The notes under the pieces were generated by a model. That model saw only the letters and a program-made list of their open reading frames with translations, did not search any database and was not told the DNA's origin. From positions 2,602,001 through 2,666,000 of the forward strand of contig NZ_CP021382.1 of NCBI RefSeq assembly GCF_002162135.1: a stretch of 64,000 nt of DNA, given 5' to 3'. The number at the start of each line of letters is the position of its first letter. Within the stretch, counting starts at the first letter, position 1. Below, piece by piece: positions 1 through 7,873 of this stretch. The DNA comes from Cellvibrio sp. PSBB006 (lineage in GTDB: Bacteria; Pseudomonadota; Gammaproteobacteria; Pseudomonadales; Cellvibrionaceae). The position numbers were made by a program, and so were the translations under genes.

Positions 1-149
1 ATTTTTTAATCAGGTAAGGAGATTTACTACAAGGACGTAAACCTGATGACTTGTTATAACACCAACCAGCGTAAAAAAGGTGATAAAAATTCCTGTTATG
101 TGGTCTATTCGGAAAGCAATCCTCCGCGACACAACAGGGAGACCGGTTT

Positions 150-894
150 ATGGTTTTTATGCAGCGCAATACCAGGCACTCTGCTCCGCCCATCATCACA
201 TATTTATTCTGCCTGTTTTTCTTCGCCGCAGCATCCGCCGGTGCGCAGCAAAGTAAAAACCCGCCAATCACCGATAACCCCGATCAACAGCACGATATCG
301 TTCCCGCTGAGCGTATTCCGCTTGATTCCCGAATTTCCGATACTGTCATAGCGCCTGTTTTAGAAGAGGGCCATGCGCTGGTTCGACAATTTACAAAGCC
401 CTGCCGATTTTATTAGTGGGCATTTATCTGATTTTGAATATTACCGGGTTAAATAATCTCGCCACAACCGTCATCGGTGGTACAGGTTTATTGGGTTTGA
501 TTATCGGTTTTGCTTTTCGTGACATCGCCGAGAATTTTCTTGCCAGTATTCTGATCAGCCTGCAACGGCCATTTCGTTTGGGCGATACCATTGAGGTATT
601 GAATTTTATCGGTGTCGTTCAGGCGGTGACAACGCGCGTGAAGTTATCTTCCCGCAAGGGATACAGGTGATCGCAAAAAATAAAGCTGAGAAGGATGAAC
701 AACGGACATCTGCTGGTACTGAGCAAGTGCCAAGTCAAATGCCGGTGAACAACCAGGCAGTAGTCGAGCATGATCAACAGGAAAATGCCTTATGCACACC
801 AGCGGAAGGCGAGTTAAAAACTGAAACATCTATTATCAAAGAGCAAGCAGAAAAATCCACTCTCGGCGAGGGAAAAACAACTTTATTGAAGTGA
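150..894 (+). pseudogene. Remnant of an MscS-family mechanosensitive channel gene
   Basis: Three reading-frame pieces together resemble one small-conductance mechanosensitive channel. The first (150-416) starts with an export signal (hydrophobic run ending ASAGA) and a polar stretch. The second (about 390-670) carries the pore-lining part: the hydrophobic segment after [11 protein letters not shown], then the glycine-rich helix with [13 protein letters not shown] and [10 protein letters not shown], then the start of the beta domain ([11 protein letters not shown]). The third piece resumes with [11 protein letters not shown], which resembles the end of the cytoplasmic domain, and runs into a polar tail ending at 894. 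A frameshift lies near 390-416. A deletion near 635-650 has removed most of the beta and alpha/beta cytoplasmic domain. The product cannot be a working channel as read. A sequencing error could explain the first break but not the missing domain. Confidence 0.75.
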
Positions 895-909
895 TGCTAC
901 AGGAGACGG

Positions 910-1827
910 CTAATTATCTTTATCAAACCGTACAGGTTCTGACGCGGTTGATACGGCAAACTCCGAAGGCATAATTCGGCGGCCATGCCGCCGGGCATAA
1001 ACCCGGGTAAATTCCGCACCAAAAAACAGGATCATGCCAGCATATGAAACCCACAACATGATCAGGATAATACTGCCCGCTGCGCCATAGGCAGAACCGG
1101 GATCACTGTAGGCAAAGTACAGCCCCAACGCGAATTTAGCGAGCACAAATAACAGGGAAGTGACCAGCGCACCGATCCAGACATCGCGCCACTCAATTTC
1201 CACATCCGGTAAAAATTTATAGATCGCAGCAAATAACAAGGTAATAACGCCTAGCGAAATACTCACATCGAGCAGACGGAAAACCACATTGAGTGAACCA
1301 GAGAAGTAGGCTGCGACCCAGTTGCTTATCATACTCAACACGGTGGATAGCACGAGCGAGACCAGCAACAGGAAACCGACCACCAGGATCAAACCGAAAG
1401 AAAACAAACGATCCATTACCAGCTTGAGCAATTTTCGTTTGGGCTGTGGCTTGACTTCCCACATCAGGTTGAGCGTTTGTTGTAATTGATAAAACACACC
1501 GGTTGCACCAAACAGCAAGGTGGCCAGACTGACGATGGATGAAATAGTGAAACCTTTGCTTTGATTTGCATTGGACACGATTGCCTGCACATCCTCGGCA
1601 GCCTTGGCGCCGATCAGCGCACGAATCTGTTGATCTATTTCATTGCTGACAGCCTGCTGCTCGAAAAAATAACCCGCCAGGTTGATAATAATAATGAGCA
1701 GACCCGGCATCGAAAAAATAGTGTAGTAGGCAATGACGGTACTGTTCCTGAAGGGGTCACGACTAATCCACTGCGAGAAAGTTTCCTTGAGCAGGCTGCC
1801 CATATTTTTTACATGCTGTAGCATCAT
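910..1827 (-). CDS. YihY/BrkB-family inner-membrane protein
   Basis: A 305-residue protein with six predicted membrane segments, near residues 29-54, 93-122, 137-163, 183-207, 216-238 and 250-278. The layout and the motifs GATGVFYQLQQTLNLMWEV and YGAAGSIILIMLWVSYAGMILFFGAEFTRVYA are typical of the YihY/BrkB family. Members were once called ribonuclease BN, but they are integral membrane proteins of uncertain function. An AAGG ribosome site precedes the ATG pair. It lies just downstream of the MauE/DoxX-like gene on the same strand (15 bp gap), so the two are probably cotranscribed. Family assignment is firm; no substrate can be proposed. Confidence 0.88.
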   Translation of the reverse strand: MMLQHVKNMGSLLKETFSQWISRDPFRNSTVIAYYTIFSMPGLLIIIINLAGYFFEQQAVSNEIDQQIRALIGAKAAEDVQAIVSNANQSKGFTISSIVSLATLLFGATGVFYQLQQTLNLMWEVKPQPKRKLLKLVMDRLFSFGLILVVGFLLLVSLVLSTVLSMISNWVAAYFSGSLNVVFRLLDVSISLGVITLLFAAIYKFLPDVEIEWRDVWIGALVTSLLFVLAKFALGLYFAYSDPGSAYGAAGSIILIMLWVSYAGMILFFGAEFTRVYARRHGRRIMPSEFAVSTASEPVRFDKDN

Positions 1828-1842
1828 TGCCGGCAGCCTTAC

Positions 1843-2373
1843 TTAGGAAAATATTCGCGTCAGCAACATCAACAATGCCATCACGACCATACTGACATCC
1901 TCGATCAGCGAAACCGTACTTAAAGGCACCTTGAGCACCGAACCCATACAAGGGCAATAAATATCGATATTATTTTGCAGCGCGCGGTAAACCCCGAGCG
2001 TACCGACACCGAAAACAACAATCGTCAACAGATACGTCAACACCGGGGCAAAAAACGCGAGGTAACTCAGGCCCAGTAATAATTCGATAAAGGGATACAT
2101 CCAGGCGTAGTAGCTGAATCGCTTTGTCACCAGGTCGTACATCGCAAAACCATCGCGAAAACCTGACAAATCGAATAACTTCAGCATGGCAAAGAGACAC
2201 AAGGCGATGCCCATATAAAAGTGCATACCCGCCATCGGCGCCATATTCAAACCGCTTTTTAACGCCAGTGCAGCGAGAATCGCAATGGCAATCAACACCA
2301 TCAAAGGCCAGTAATCGGCGATATTTTTTCCGCGTTGGTCATCGCGTTGATGGTAATCAGCTTGCTCACTCAT
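1843..2373 (-). CDS. MauE/DoxX-like redox-associated membrane protein
   Basis: A 176-residue membrane protein with four hydrophobic segments (about 24-43, 50-66, 92-128 and 153-174). After the third comes the motif CPCMGSVLKVPLSTVSLIED, a hallmark of MauE-like members of the DoxX group. These are thought to move electrons or thiols across the inner membrane. The CxC pair and the conserved acid fit a thiol role. It starts after an AAGGAG ribosome site and precedes the BrkB-type gene by 15 bp. The partner protein and true substrate are not visible here. Confidence 0.8.
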   Translation of the reverse strand: MSEQADYHQRDDQRGKNIADYWPLMVLIAIAILAALALKSGLNMAPMAGMHFYMGIALCLFAMLKLFDLSGFRDGFAMYDLVTKRFSYYAWMYPFIELLLGLSYLAFFAPVLTYLLTIVVFGVGTLGVYRALQNNIDIYCPCMGSVLKVPLSTVSLIEDVSMVVMALLMLLTRIFS

Positions 2374-2524
2374 ATCAGGGCTCCTTTTACGACAGAGATA
2401 AAGCAGGTTGCATTTTTTATTCCATTTAAAACGCGCTAAACGAAGCGTGCACTTACAGCAAGTAGCTATGGAGGGGAAGATTGGAGGGGGAGACTAAAAA
2501 GCAGAAATTTTGTCAGATTTACAA

Positions 2525-2585
2525 GGGCAGGCTGTAAAAAGAACAATGGGCAAACTACCAACCCGCATTTGTTGGCAGCCTGCCC
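2525..2585. repeat. Inverted repeat with nested hairpin
   Basis: GGGCAGGCTG at 2525-2534 is perfectly complementary to CAGCCTGCCC at 2576-2585. Between them, CCAAC and GTTGG (about 2558-2575) can form a second, inner stem. The structure sits in the gap between the MauE-like gene and the hypothetical membrane protein gene, just after the latter's stop on the minus strand. There is a T-rich stretch inside the loop but no U-run after the stem, so it is a poor intrinsic terminator. The rest of 2374-2600 shows nothing else. Confidence 0.45.
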
Positions 2586-2600
2586 GGCAGATGAAAGTTT

Positions 2601-3194
2601 TTAGCCCGCGTAGTCGACCAGAATACTGTACATGCCCAGCGCAATAAATCCCCAGAATAAGACGCCAACCACAATCCATAACCAGTTGATGGGTGTGAAC
2701 TGGCTGTTGCCGGTCCCCTGTGGATCACTACATGCAGCGTTGGCAGCCAATTGCGCCCGATACAGTGGCCACACCAATACAGGCAACAGCAGGATTGAAG
2801 CAATATCAGTCATGGGCGAGCCGATATCTTTTGCCGATAAACGCTCCACCACCGTCTCAACCAGCAAAAGAATAACGTAGCACGTCGCTAACAAACCGGG
2901 CGTCCAATTGAACGAAATATTTTTGTCTTTCAAGCGAAAGTCGATTAAATCAAATAAAGAATGGGTAAAAAATATCGAAAAGATTGCCCGAGGAATCGGC
3001 CAGATGCTGGAGTCAATATGCTTTTTATGTTGCGCCCAATGCTTATAGAACCAGTAGATGCGATAAATACCCACCGTCATAAAAAACAGCACCAGAAATT
3101 TTTGCGGGGAGACCACATAAAAGTGATCATCGGTCTCATCGATCGATGTCGCTTCCAGATCGGCCTCCGGCGTTTTATAGATTTCATTTTCCAT
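2601..3194 (-). CDS. Hypothetical four-helix membrane protein
   Basis: A 197-residue protein with an acidic, soluble N-terminus (about 1-28), then hydrophobic segments around 33-50, 66-80, 97-115 and 170-192. The segment FYVVSPQKFLVLFFMTVGIYRIYWFYKHWA resembles the start of DUF4234-like small membrane proteins, where a short amphipathic lead runs into a helix ending in YW and basic residues. A GAGGGG ribosome site precedes the ATG. It lies 28 bp downstream of pbpC on the same strand, so it may be the last gene of that transcript. I do not recognise a function. Confidence 0.6.
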   Translation of the reverse strand: MENEIYKTPEADLEATSIDETDDHFYVVSPQKFLVLFFMTVGIYRIYWFYKHWAQHKKHIDSSIWPIPRAIFSIFFTHSLFDLIDFRLKDKNISFNWTPGLLATCYVILLLVETVVERLSAKDIGSPMTDIASILLLPVLVWPLYRAQLAANAACSDPQGTGNSQFTPINWLWIVVGVLFWGFIALGMYSILVDYAG

Positions 3195-3222
3195 TTTTTT
3201 CCCCTCTTGATTATCGTAAATA

Positions 3223-5583
3223 TTATTCTTCCGGCGTATCGCCCAGCACCTGAAACCACCGTTCCAGGCGATAGCCTTGCTGATCGATCAATAACAACTT
3301 ATGCCAACCGGGTTCCAGTGAAACGCTTTGCTCGTGAAAGGTGTTGGTTTCACCCAGGAAGTTATCGTCAAGGTGCCAGTAAAGCGTCATCTCCGGTTGA
3401 CGATGCACTGCCTGCAAGACGGCGCGACTGCGGCGGCCATCCAGATCTACCGGAATATAAACGCGACTGCCTTCATGAGGATAGAGCAAATCCATCGGTT
3501 GATCATCGTCAAGTTCACTGCGCTCCGCCAGGCAGTCCGCTCGCCAGGGTGGCAGGCTGCGATAATCACTGTGGTATTGCCGCCAGAAAAATTCCTGCGC
3601 GGGCGGCAACACAAACCAGTCTACTGCTTGCATCTGACTGACGGATTCACAGCGACTATGCACGCGAAATTGTCCCGCCGCATCCAGGTGCACGCGCCGA
3701 TGATAGGGCGTAACCTGCTGAAAATGGCTATCGACCGGAATAAAAATATCTTGCGCCGTACATTGGCCCCCGGCCAGATAGCCATCGTTACGGCATACGC
3801 TCACGGTTTTCAGAGATTGCAGTGGGCGCTCGAACCAACTGCTTGAGCCCAGGCGATCAAATACATCAAAAAGAATCGGCGCAGCACTGGCTTGCCCGCT
3901 TAAAAAACTGGCCGCTTCTCCACCGGCATTGCCCACCCAGACACCAACGGTAAAACGGCCATTGCTGCCGATCGCCCAGGCATCGCGCAAGCCATAACTG
4001 GTACCGGTTTTCCAGGCGATGGTCTGGCTGCCGGAAAAATCCCGCCACAAATTTTCATTGCCGGGGCGTACCACCTCTACCATCGCTTGCAAGGTCAACC
4101 AGGCCGCGCCCTGGTTCAAGGTTGCGTGCGACGATGAGGATGATTTTTCATCGCGCAATACACGAATCGTATTCGGTGATGCGAATGCGCCGTCGCGCGC
4201 ACTGGCGGTCATGCGTGCATAGATGGAGGTGAGCTCCCACAGCGTGCCTTCCGCACCGCCGAGGATTAATGTCAGCCCATAATCATCCGCCGGACGAAAT
4301 AAGGTTGTCATGCCCATGGCTTGCAGATGATGGTGAAAACGGCTGATACCGTACTGGCGCAACATGCGCACCGCCGGTACGTTCAGTGAATGCGCCAGCG
4401 CGTAATGCGCCGGCACGGCGCCGCGATACTGGCGATCATAATTTTGCGGTTTGTAACCGGCAAATTGCGTGGGAATATCAGACACCAGAGTGGTCGGCAG
4501 CAACTCACCATCCTGCAACATCAAACCATACAACAAGGGTTTTAAAATGCTGCCGGTAGAACGCGGCCGCTGAATAATATCCACCTGCGGCGAATAACGC
4601 GCCTGGTTTTGCCACGCCTGATTACCCACATAAGCGCGCGTCGTCAAGGTTTGATGATCGATAACCAGCAGCGCAATATTGTTCGCTCCCTCATTGGCCA
4701 GTCGCCGACTGTGGCGCTGCGCTATCTGCTGAACATGTTGTTGCAGTTGTGCATCGAGTGTTGAATGTAAGACGGCATCCTGAGGAAATTGTTGTTTGGC
4801 GGTGGAGAGAAAATGCGGTGCTGTTTGCGGTAAGGTTTGCGGTCTTTCCGGCAGGGGTTCCAGCAATGCCAATTGCAGATCCAGTGCCGTTAATTTTTTT
4901 TGCGCATGCAAACGTTGCAACAAGCGATCACGCTTTGCTTGCAGCACATCCCGTTGGCGTCCCGGGTGAATCAGCGCCGGGCTGTTAGGCAAGACCGCGA
5001 GCAACGCAGATTCCGCCCAGGACAACTCTTCCGGTGCCCTGCCAAAATAACGCCAGGCCGCTGCACGCAAGCCAACAATATTGCCACCGAAAGGCGCGTG
5101 GCTGGCGTAGTGAATTAGTAATTCATCTTTGCTAAAACGCCACTCCAATTGCAATGCGCGAGCGGCTTCAATGATTTTGCTTGTCAATGTGCGCGGCGGT
5201 TCATCGCGCAGCATGCGCGCCAATTGCATGGTGATGGTACTGCCACCACTGGTAACCCGCCCGTCGCGCAGATTGCCCCAGGCCGCGCGCGCAATCGCCA
5301 GCGGATCAATACCGGGATGGTGATAAAAACGGCGATCCTCAAATAACAACAATGCCTGCACATATTTTTCCGGCAGCGTCTCAACCGGTGCAAAACGCCA
5401 TTGCTGATCAGCGGCGATGCTTGCGCCAAGCAAATGTCCCTCGCGATCCAACAGCATCGTGGCATAACTGACACGGGTCAGCTTTTCCGGCAAGGGAGCG
5501 AATTGCACAACCAATATCGCCACACCCAGTACCAATACCAGTGCCGCTAACGCAAAACCCTGAAACCCGAAACGCCGATTCAT
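3223..5583 (-). CDS. pbpC: Penicillin-binding protein 1C
   Basis: A class A bifunctional peptidoglycan synthase of about 786 residues, a little longer than E. coli PBP1C. After a membrane anchor (about 8-27) comes the glycosyltransferase domain with EDRRFYHHPGIDPLAIARA and GGSTITMQLARM. The transpeptidase domain has the serine motif STGSILKP near residue 345, the SLN motif in AHSLNVPAV and KTGTS near 527. The C-terminus (from about 690) matches the BiPBP_C immunoglobulin-like domain, usual in PBP1C. I chose the MNRRFGF start at 5583 because basic residues precede the anchor; an ATG at 5607 is possible. Its usual partner, the yfhM macroglobulin gene, lies upstream on the same strand but is separated by about 2.2 kb of inserted genes. 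Confidence 0.93.
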   Translation of the reverse strand: MNRRFGFQGFALAALVLVLGVAILVVQFAPLPEKLTRVSYATMLLDREGHLLGASIAADQQWRFAPVETLPEKYVQALLLFEDRRFYHHPGIDPLAIARAAWGNLRDGRVTSGGSTITMQLARMLRDEPPRTLTSKIIEAARALQLEWRFSKDELLIHYASHAPFGGNIVGLRAAAWRYFGRAPEELSWAESALLAVLPNSPALIHPGRQRDVLQAKRDRLLQRLHAQKKLTALDLQLALLEPLPERPQTLPQTAPHFLSTAKQQFPQDAVLHSTLDAQLQQHVQQIAQRHSRRLANEGANNIALLVIDHQTLTTRAYVGNQAWQNQARYSPQVDIIQRPRSTGSILKPLLYGLMLQDGELLPTTLVSDIPTQFAGYKPQNYDRQYRGAVPAHYALAHSLNVPAVRMLRQYGISRFHHHLQAMGMTTLFRPADDYGLTLILGGAEGTLWELTSIYARMTASARDGAFASPNTIRVLRDEKSSSSSHATLNQGAAWLTLQAMVEVVRPGNENLWRDFSGSQTIAWKTGTSYGLRDAWAIGSNGRFTVGVWVGNAGGEAASFLSGQASAAPILFDVFDRLGSSSWFERPLQSLKTVSVCRNDGYLAGGQCTAQDIFIPVDSHFQQVTPYHRRVHLDAAGQFRVHSRCESVSQMQAVDWFVLPPAQEFFWRQYHSDYRSLPPWRADCLAERSELDDDQPMDLLYPHEGSRVYIPVDLDGRRSRAVLQAVHRQPEMTLYWHLDDNFLGETNTFHEQSVSLEPGWHKLLLIDQQGYRLERWFQVLGDTPEE

Positions 5584-5610
5584 CAATAATTTTTCACCGT
5601 TATACATTAC

Positions 5611-5647
5611 CCGTAGGTCGGATTAGCCAAGGGCGTAATCCGACACA
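5611..5647. repeat. REP-type palindrome
   Basis: GTCGGATTA at 5617 pairs with TAATCCGAC ending at 5643, flanked by the leading GTAG seen in other copies. It belongs to the dispersed family described in the findings and sits just upstream of the pbpC start. Confidence 0.75.
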
Positions 5648-5798
5648 CATCCACATCAAGACTCGCCTATTCCAGCTTCTCTCTCCCACACCATCTTAAC
5701 GAAAATTGTTTTGAGTCGCGCCGATGAATAGATTAACGTTGGAACACGGGACATCGGCGCCCGCAATACCAATAAACCCATAACAAGAGAACAACATC

Positions 5799-7121
5799 AT
5801 GCGCAAGCTCCTTTTTACTCTCGCATTTCCCGCGCTTCTGGCTGCCTGTAATCCCTCGACGGAAGACCCGTCAAATGAACAAGCCAATGCACAAGCGGCG
5901 TCCAGTAGCGGCGCCATACCGGTCACGCTGAAACAGGAAGACGGCCGCTTTCAGATTTATCGCGGTGATCAAGCCTACTTTATTCGCGGCGCCGGAGGCA
6001 GCCATAACATTCCATTACTGGCCGCCAGCGGCGGCAACTCCCTGCGCACCTGGGGCACTAACGATGCCGAACGCATCCTCGACGAAGCTCACGAGCACGG
6101 CCTGACCGTGATGATGGGACTGCGCCTGGGTCACGAGCGGCATGGCTTTGATTACAACGATGAAGCCGCCGTAGCCAGGCAAAAAGAAGAAGTACGCGAG
6201 CAGGTCCTGAAATACAAGGATCACCCCGCACTTCTCGTGTGGGGCCTGGGTAACGAAGTCGACCTGTTTTATACCAACACCAAGGTGTGGTATGCCATCG
6301 AAGATATTGCGAAGATGGTGCGCGAACTTGATCCCAATCATTTAATCACGACGGTCACCGCCGGTATTGATGCCGAAAAAGCGCAGCTGATTATGGAACG
6401 CGTGCCAAGTATCGATTACCTCAGCGTGAACATTTACGGCGGTCTGGAAACCCTGCCGCAAACCCTGAAAGATATCGGCTGGACTGGCGCCTACGCGGTC
6501 ACCGAATGGGGCCCTACCGGTCACTGGCAAATTACCAGGACTGATTGGGATGTACCTATCGAGCAAACTACGACTGAAAAAGCAAAATCCTATCGCGAAC
6601 GTTACGAAGCCGGCGTGCTCGGTGCGCCTGATCAGGCCCTGGGCTCCTACGCCTTTTTATGGGGACAAAAACAGGAAACCACACCAACCTGGTACGGTAT
6701 GTTTCTGGAATCCGGTGAAGCTACCGAAGTCGTGGATACCATGCAGTTTTTGTGGACCGGCGAGTGGCCCAAAGAGCGCGCGCCGTCTATTCGCAGCTTT
6801 TTGATTGATGGAAAAAGGGCGGAAGAGAGTATTTACCTGGAAGCAGGAAAAACCTACACCGCACAGCTTGATGCGTTTCATCCCGACAACGAAGCGTTTA
6901 CTGTCCGCTGGGAATTTTTACCGGAAAGCACCGACATTCGCGCCGGCGGGGACCCGGAAGCCCGCCCGAAAGCGGTGGAAGGTTTGATTGTAAATGACGA
7001 TCGGAAAGGAACCCTTGAGTTCAAAGCGCCGGAAGAAGGTGGGCCTTATCGTTTGTTTGCTTACGTGACCAATCGGTTTAATCGAGCCGCCGCCGCGAAT
7101 GTGCCGTTTTTTGTGCGGTGA
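5799..7121 (+). CDS. Clan A glycoside-hydrolase-like lipoprotein
   Basis: A 440-residue exported protein. The signal peptide ends in LLAAC, a lipobox with the lipidated cysteine at residue 17, followed by a serine- and asparagine-rich linker. From about 45 to 330 it reads as a TIM barrel of the GH2/GH5 type. GLGNEVD places a candidate acid/base glutamate at 153. AVTEWGPTG places a candidate nucleophile at 236, on the strands expected for clan A. A beta-rich domain follows (about 345-440). Substrate cannot be told; beta-linked glycans are usual for this clan. It is divergent from pbpC and points toward the transposase. No partner sugar-transport genes are adjacent. A catalytically dead relative remains possible. 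Confidence 0.75.
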   Translation: MRKLLFTLAFPALLAACNPSTEDPSNEQANAQAASSSGAIPVTLKQEDGRFQIYRGDQAYFIRGAGGSHNIPLLAASGGNSLRTWGTNDAERILDEAHEHGLTVMMGLRLGHERHGFDYNDEAAVARQKEEVREQVLKYKDHPALLVWGLGNEVDLFYTNTKVWYAIEDIAKMVRELDPNHLITTVTAGIDAEKAQLIMERVPSIDYLSVNIYGGLETLPQTLKDIGWTGAYAVTEWGPTGHWQITRTDWDVPIEQTTTEKAKSYRERYEAGVLGAPDQALGSYAFLWGQKQETTPTWYGMFLESGEATEVVDTMQFLWTGEWPKERAPSIRSFLIDGKRAEESIYLEAGKTYTAQLDAFHPDNEAFTVRWEFLPESTDIRAGGDPEARPKAVEGLIVNDDRKGTLEFKAPEEGGPYRLFAYVTNRFNRAAAANVPFFVR

Positions 7122-7138
7122 TTTTTTTGGCGGGTGGG

Positions 7139-7168
7139 GTGTCGGATTACGCTGCGCTAATCCGACAC
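7139..7168. repeat. REP-type palindrome
   Basis: GTGTCGGATTA pairs perfectly with TAATCCGACAC around a short GC-rich loop. It lies between the glycosidase-like gene and the 3' end of the REP-associated transposase gene, on the side expected for a RAYT-flanking REP. Confidence 0.85.
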
Positions 7169-7180
7169 AACCATGTCAAT

Positions 7181-7687
7181 TCAATAAAACAATCTACTCA
7201 TTCCCCACCGTCTCCGGCAAATCCACCTCTCCCCCCAATCCTCGTCATAAAATCCCAACTCAACAAATTTACGAAAACTTGAATGCGGCCATTGCGCGGG
7301 TGTTTGTGTATAACCGTGTTTTACCGGATTGAAATGAATGTAATCCAGGTGCTGGCGATAATCCCTTTCGTCGCGAATCAAATGTTCCCAAAAACGGTTT
7401 TGCCAGATGGGCAATGGTTGTCCGTAAGCTTTCGCAAAACCACTTTTTATCAACCGCCAACGTGTTGAGAAATCGTCATCGTGGGCGGGTAAAGTCCAAA
7501 TGCAATGGAGGTGGTCGGGCAGGATGACGGCGGCGTCGATATCGAAAGGGTAATTGCGTTTTATGCGCTTGAAGGTTTGACGCAGCAGGAGAACAACATC
7601 GGGATGATTAAAGATGGGGTTGCGTTCGTGGGTGACTAGAGTGAAAAAATAACAGCCACCGTTGTGCAGGGCTCTGCGGTATTGCAT
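7181..7687 (-). CDS. REP-associated tyrosine transposase (RAYT)
   Basis: A 168-residue Y1 single-strand transposase domain protein. PDHLHCIW gives the HUH metal-binding pair (His59, His61). The catalytic tyrosine lies in ERDYRQHLDYIHFNPVKHGY (Tyr110 or Tyr116). RAYTs are domesticated relatives of IS200/IS605 TnpA that act on REP hairpins, and REP palindromes sit on both sides here (7139-7168 and 7761-7843). An AAAGGA ribosome site precedes the start. The last 18 residues (ERWICRRRWGM...) look out of frame: one more G in the six-G run near 7237 would give DWGGEVDLPETVGNE and a stop, a more typical acidic ending. So the gene may carry a late frameshift that leaves the catalytic core intact. Confidence 0.88.
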   Translation of the reverse strand: MQYRRALHNGGCYFFTLVTHERNPIFNHPDVVLLLRQTFKRIKRNYPFDIDAAVILPDHLHCIWTLPAHDDDFSTRWRLIKSGFAKAYGQPLPIWQNRFWEHLIRDERDYRQHLDYIHFNPVKHGYTQTPAQWPHSSFRKFVELGFYDEDWGERWICRRRWGMSRLFY

Positions 7688-7760
7688 GGTTCAGTCCTTT
7701 GAGTGTTGCGTATTCTGTGTTGAGCGAATATTGCAGAAGTTTTTGTGTGGGTGCAAGTTG

Positions 7761-7843
7761 GGTGTCGGATTACGCCGCTGCGCGGCTAATTCGACCTACT
7801 TTGCGCTCCGTAGGTCGGGTTAGCGTAAGCGTAACCCGACACC
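7761..7843. repeat. Pair of inverted REP palindromes
   Basis: The first unit (7764-7795) is GTCGGATTA paired with TAATTCGAC. The second (about 7813-7840) is GTCGGGTTA paired with TAACCCGAC. They face each other with GTAGGT ends between them, the arrangement called a BIME. They lie between the transposase start and the end of the macroglobulin gene. Confidence 0.85.
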
Positions 7844-7873
7844 GCCCTTGCTCAGAAAGCCTCAATCAAAAAG

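Noticed and set aside
2961..3641. 226-codon plus-strand ORF
   Set aside because: It is antisense to the hypothetical membrane gene and pbpC, and its composition is that of a shadow.
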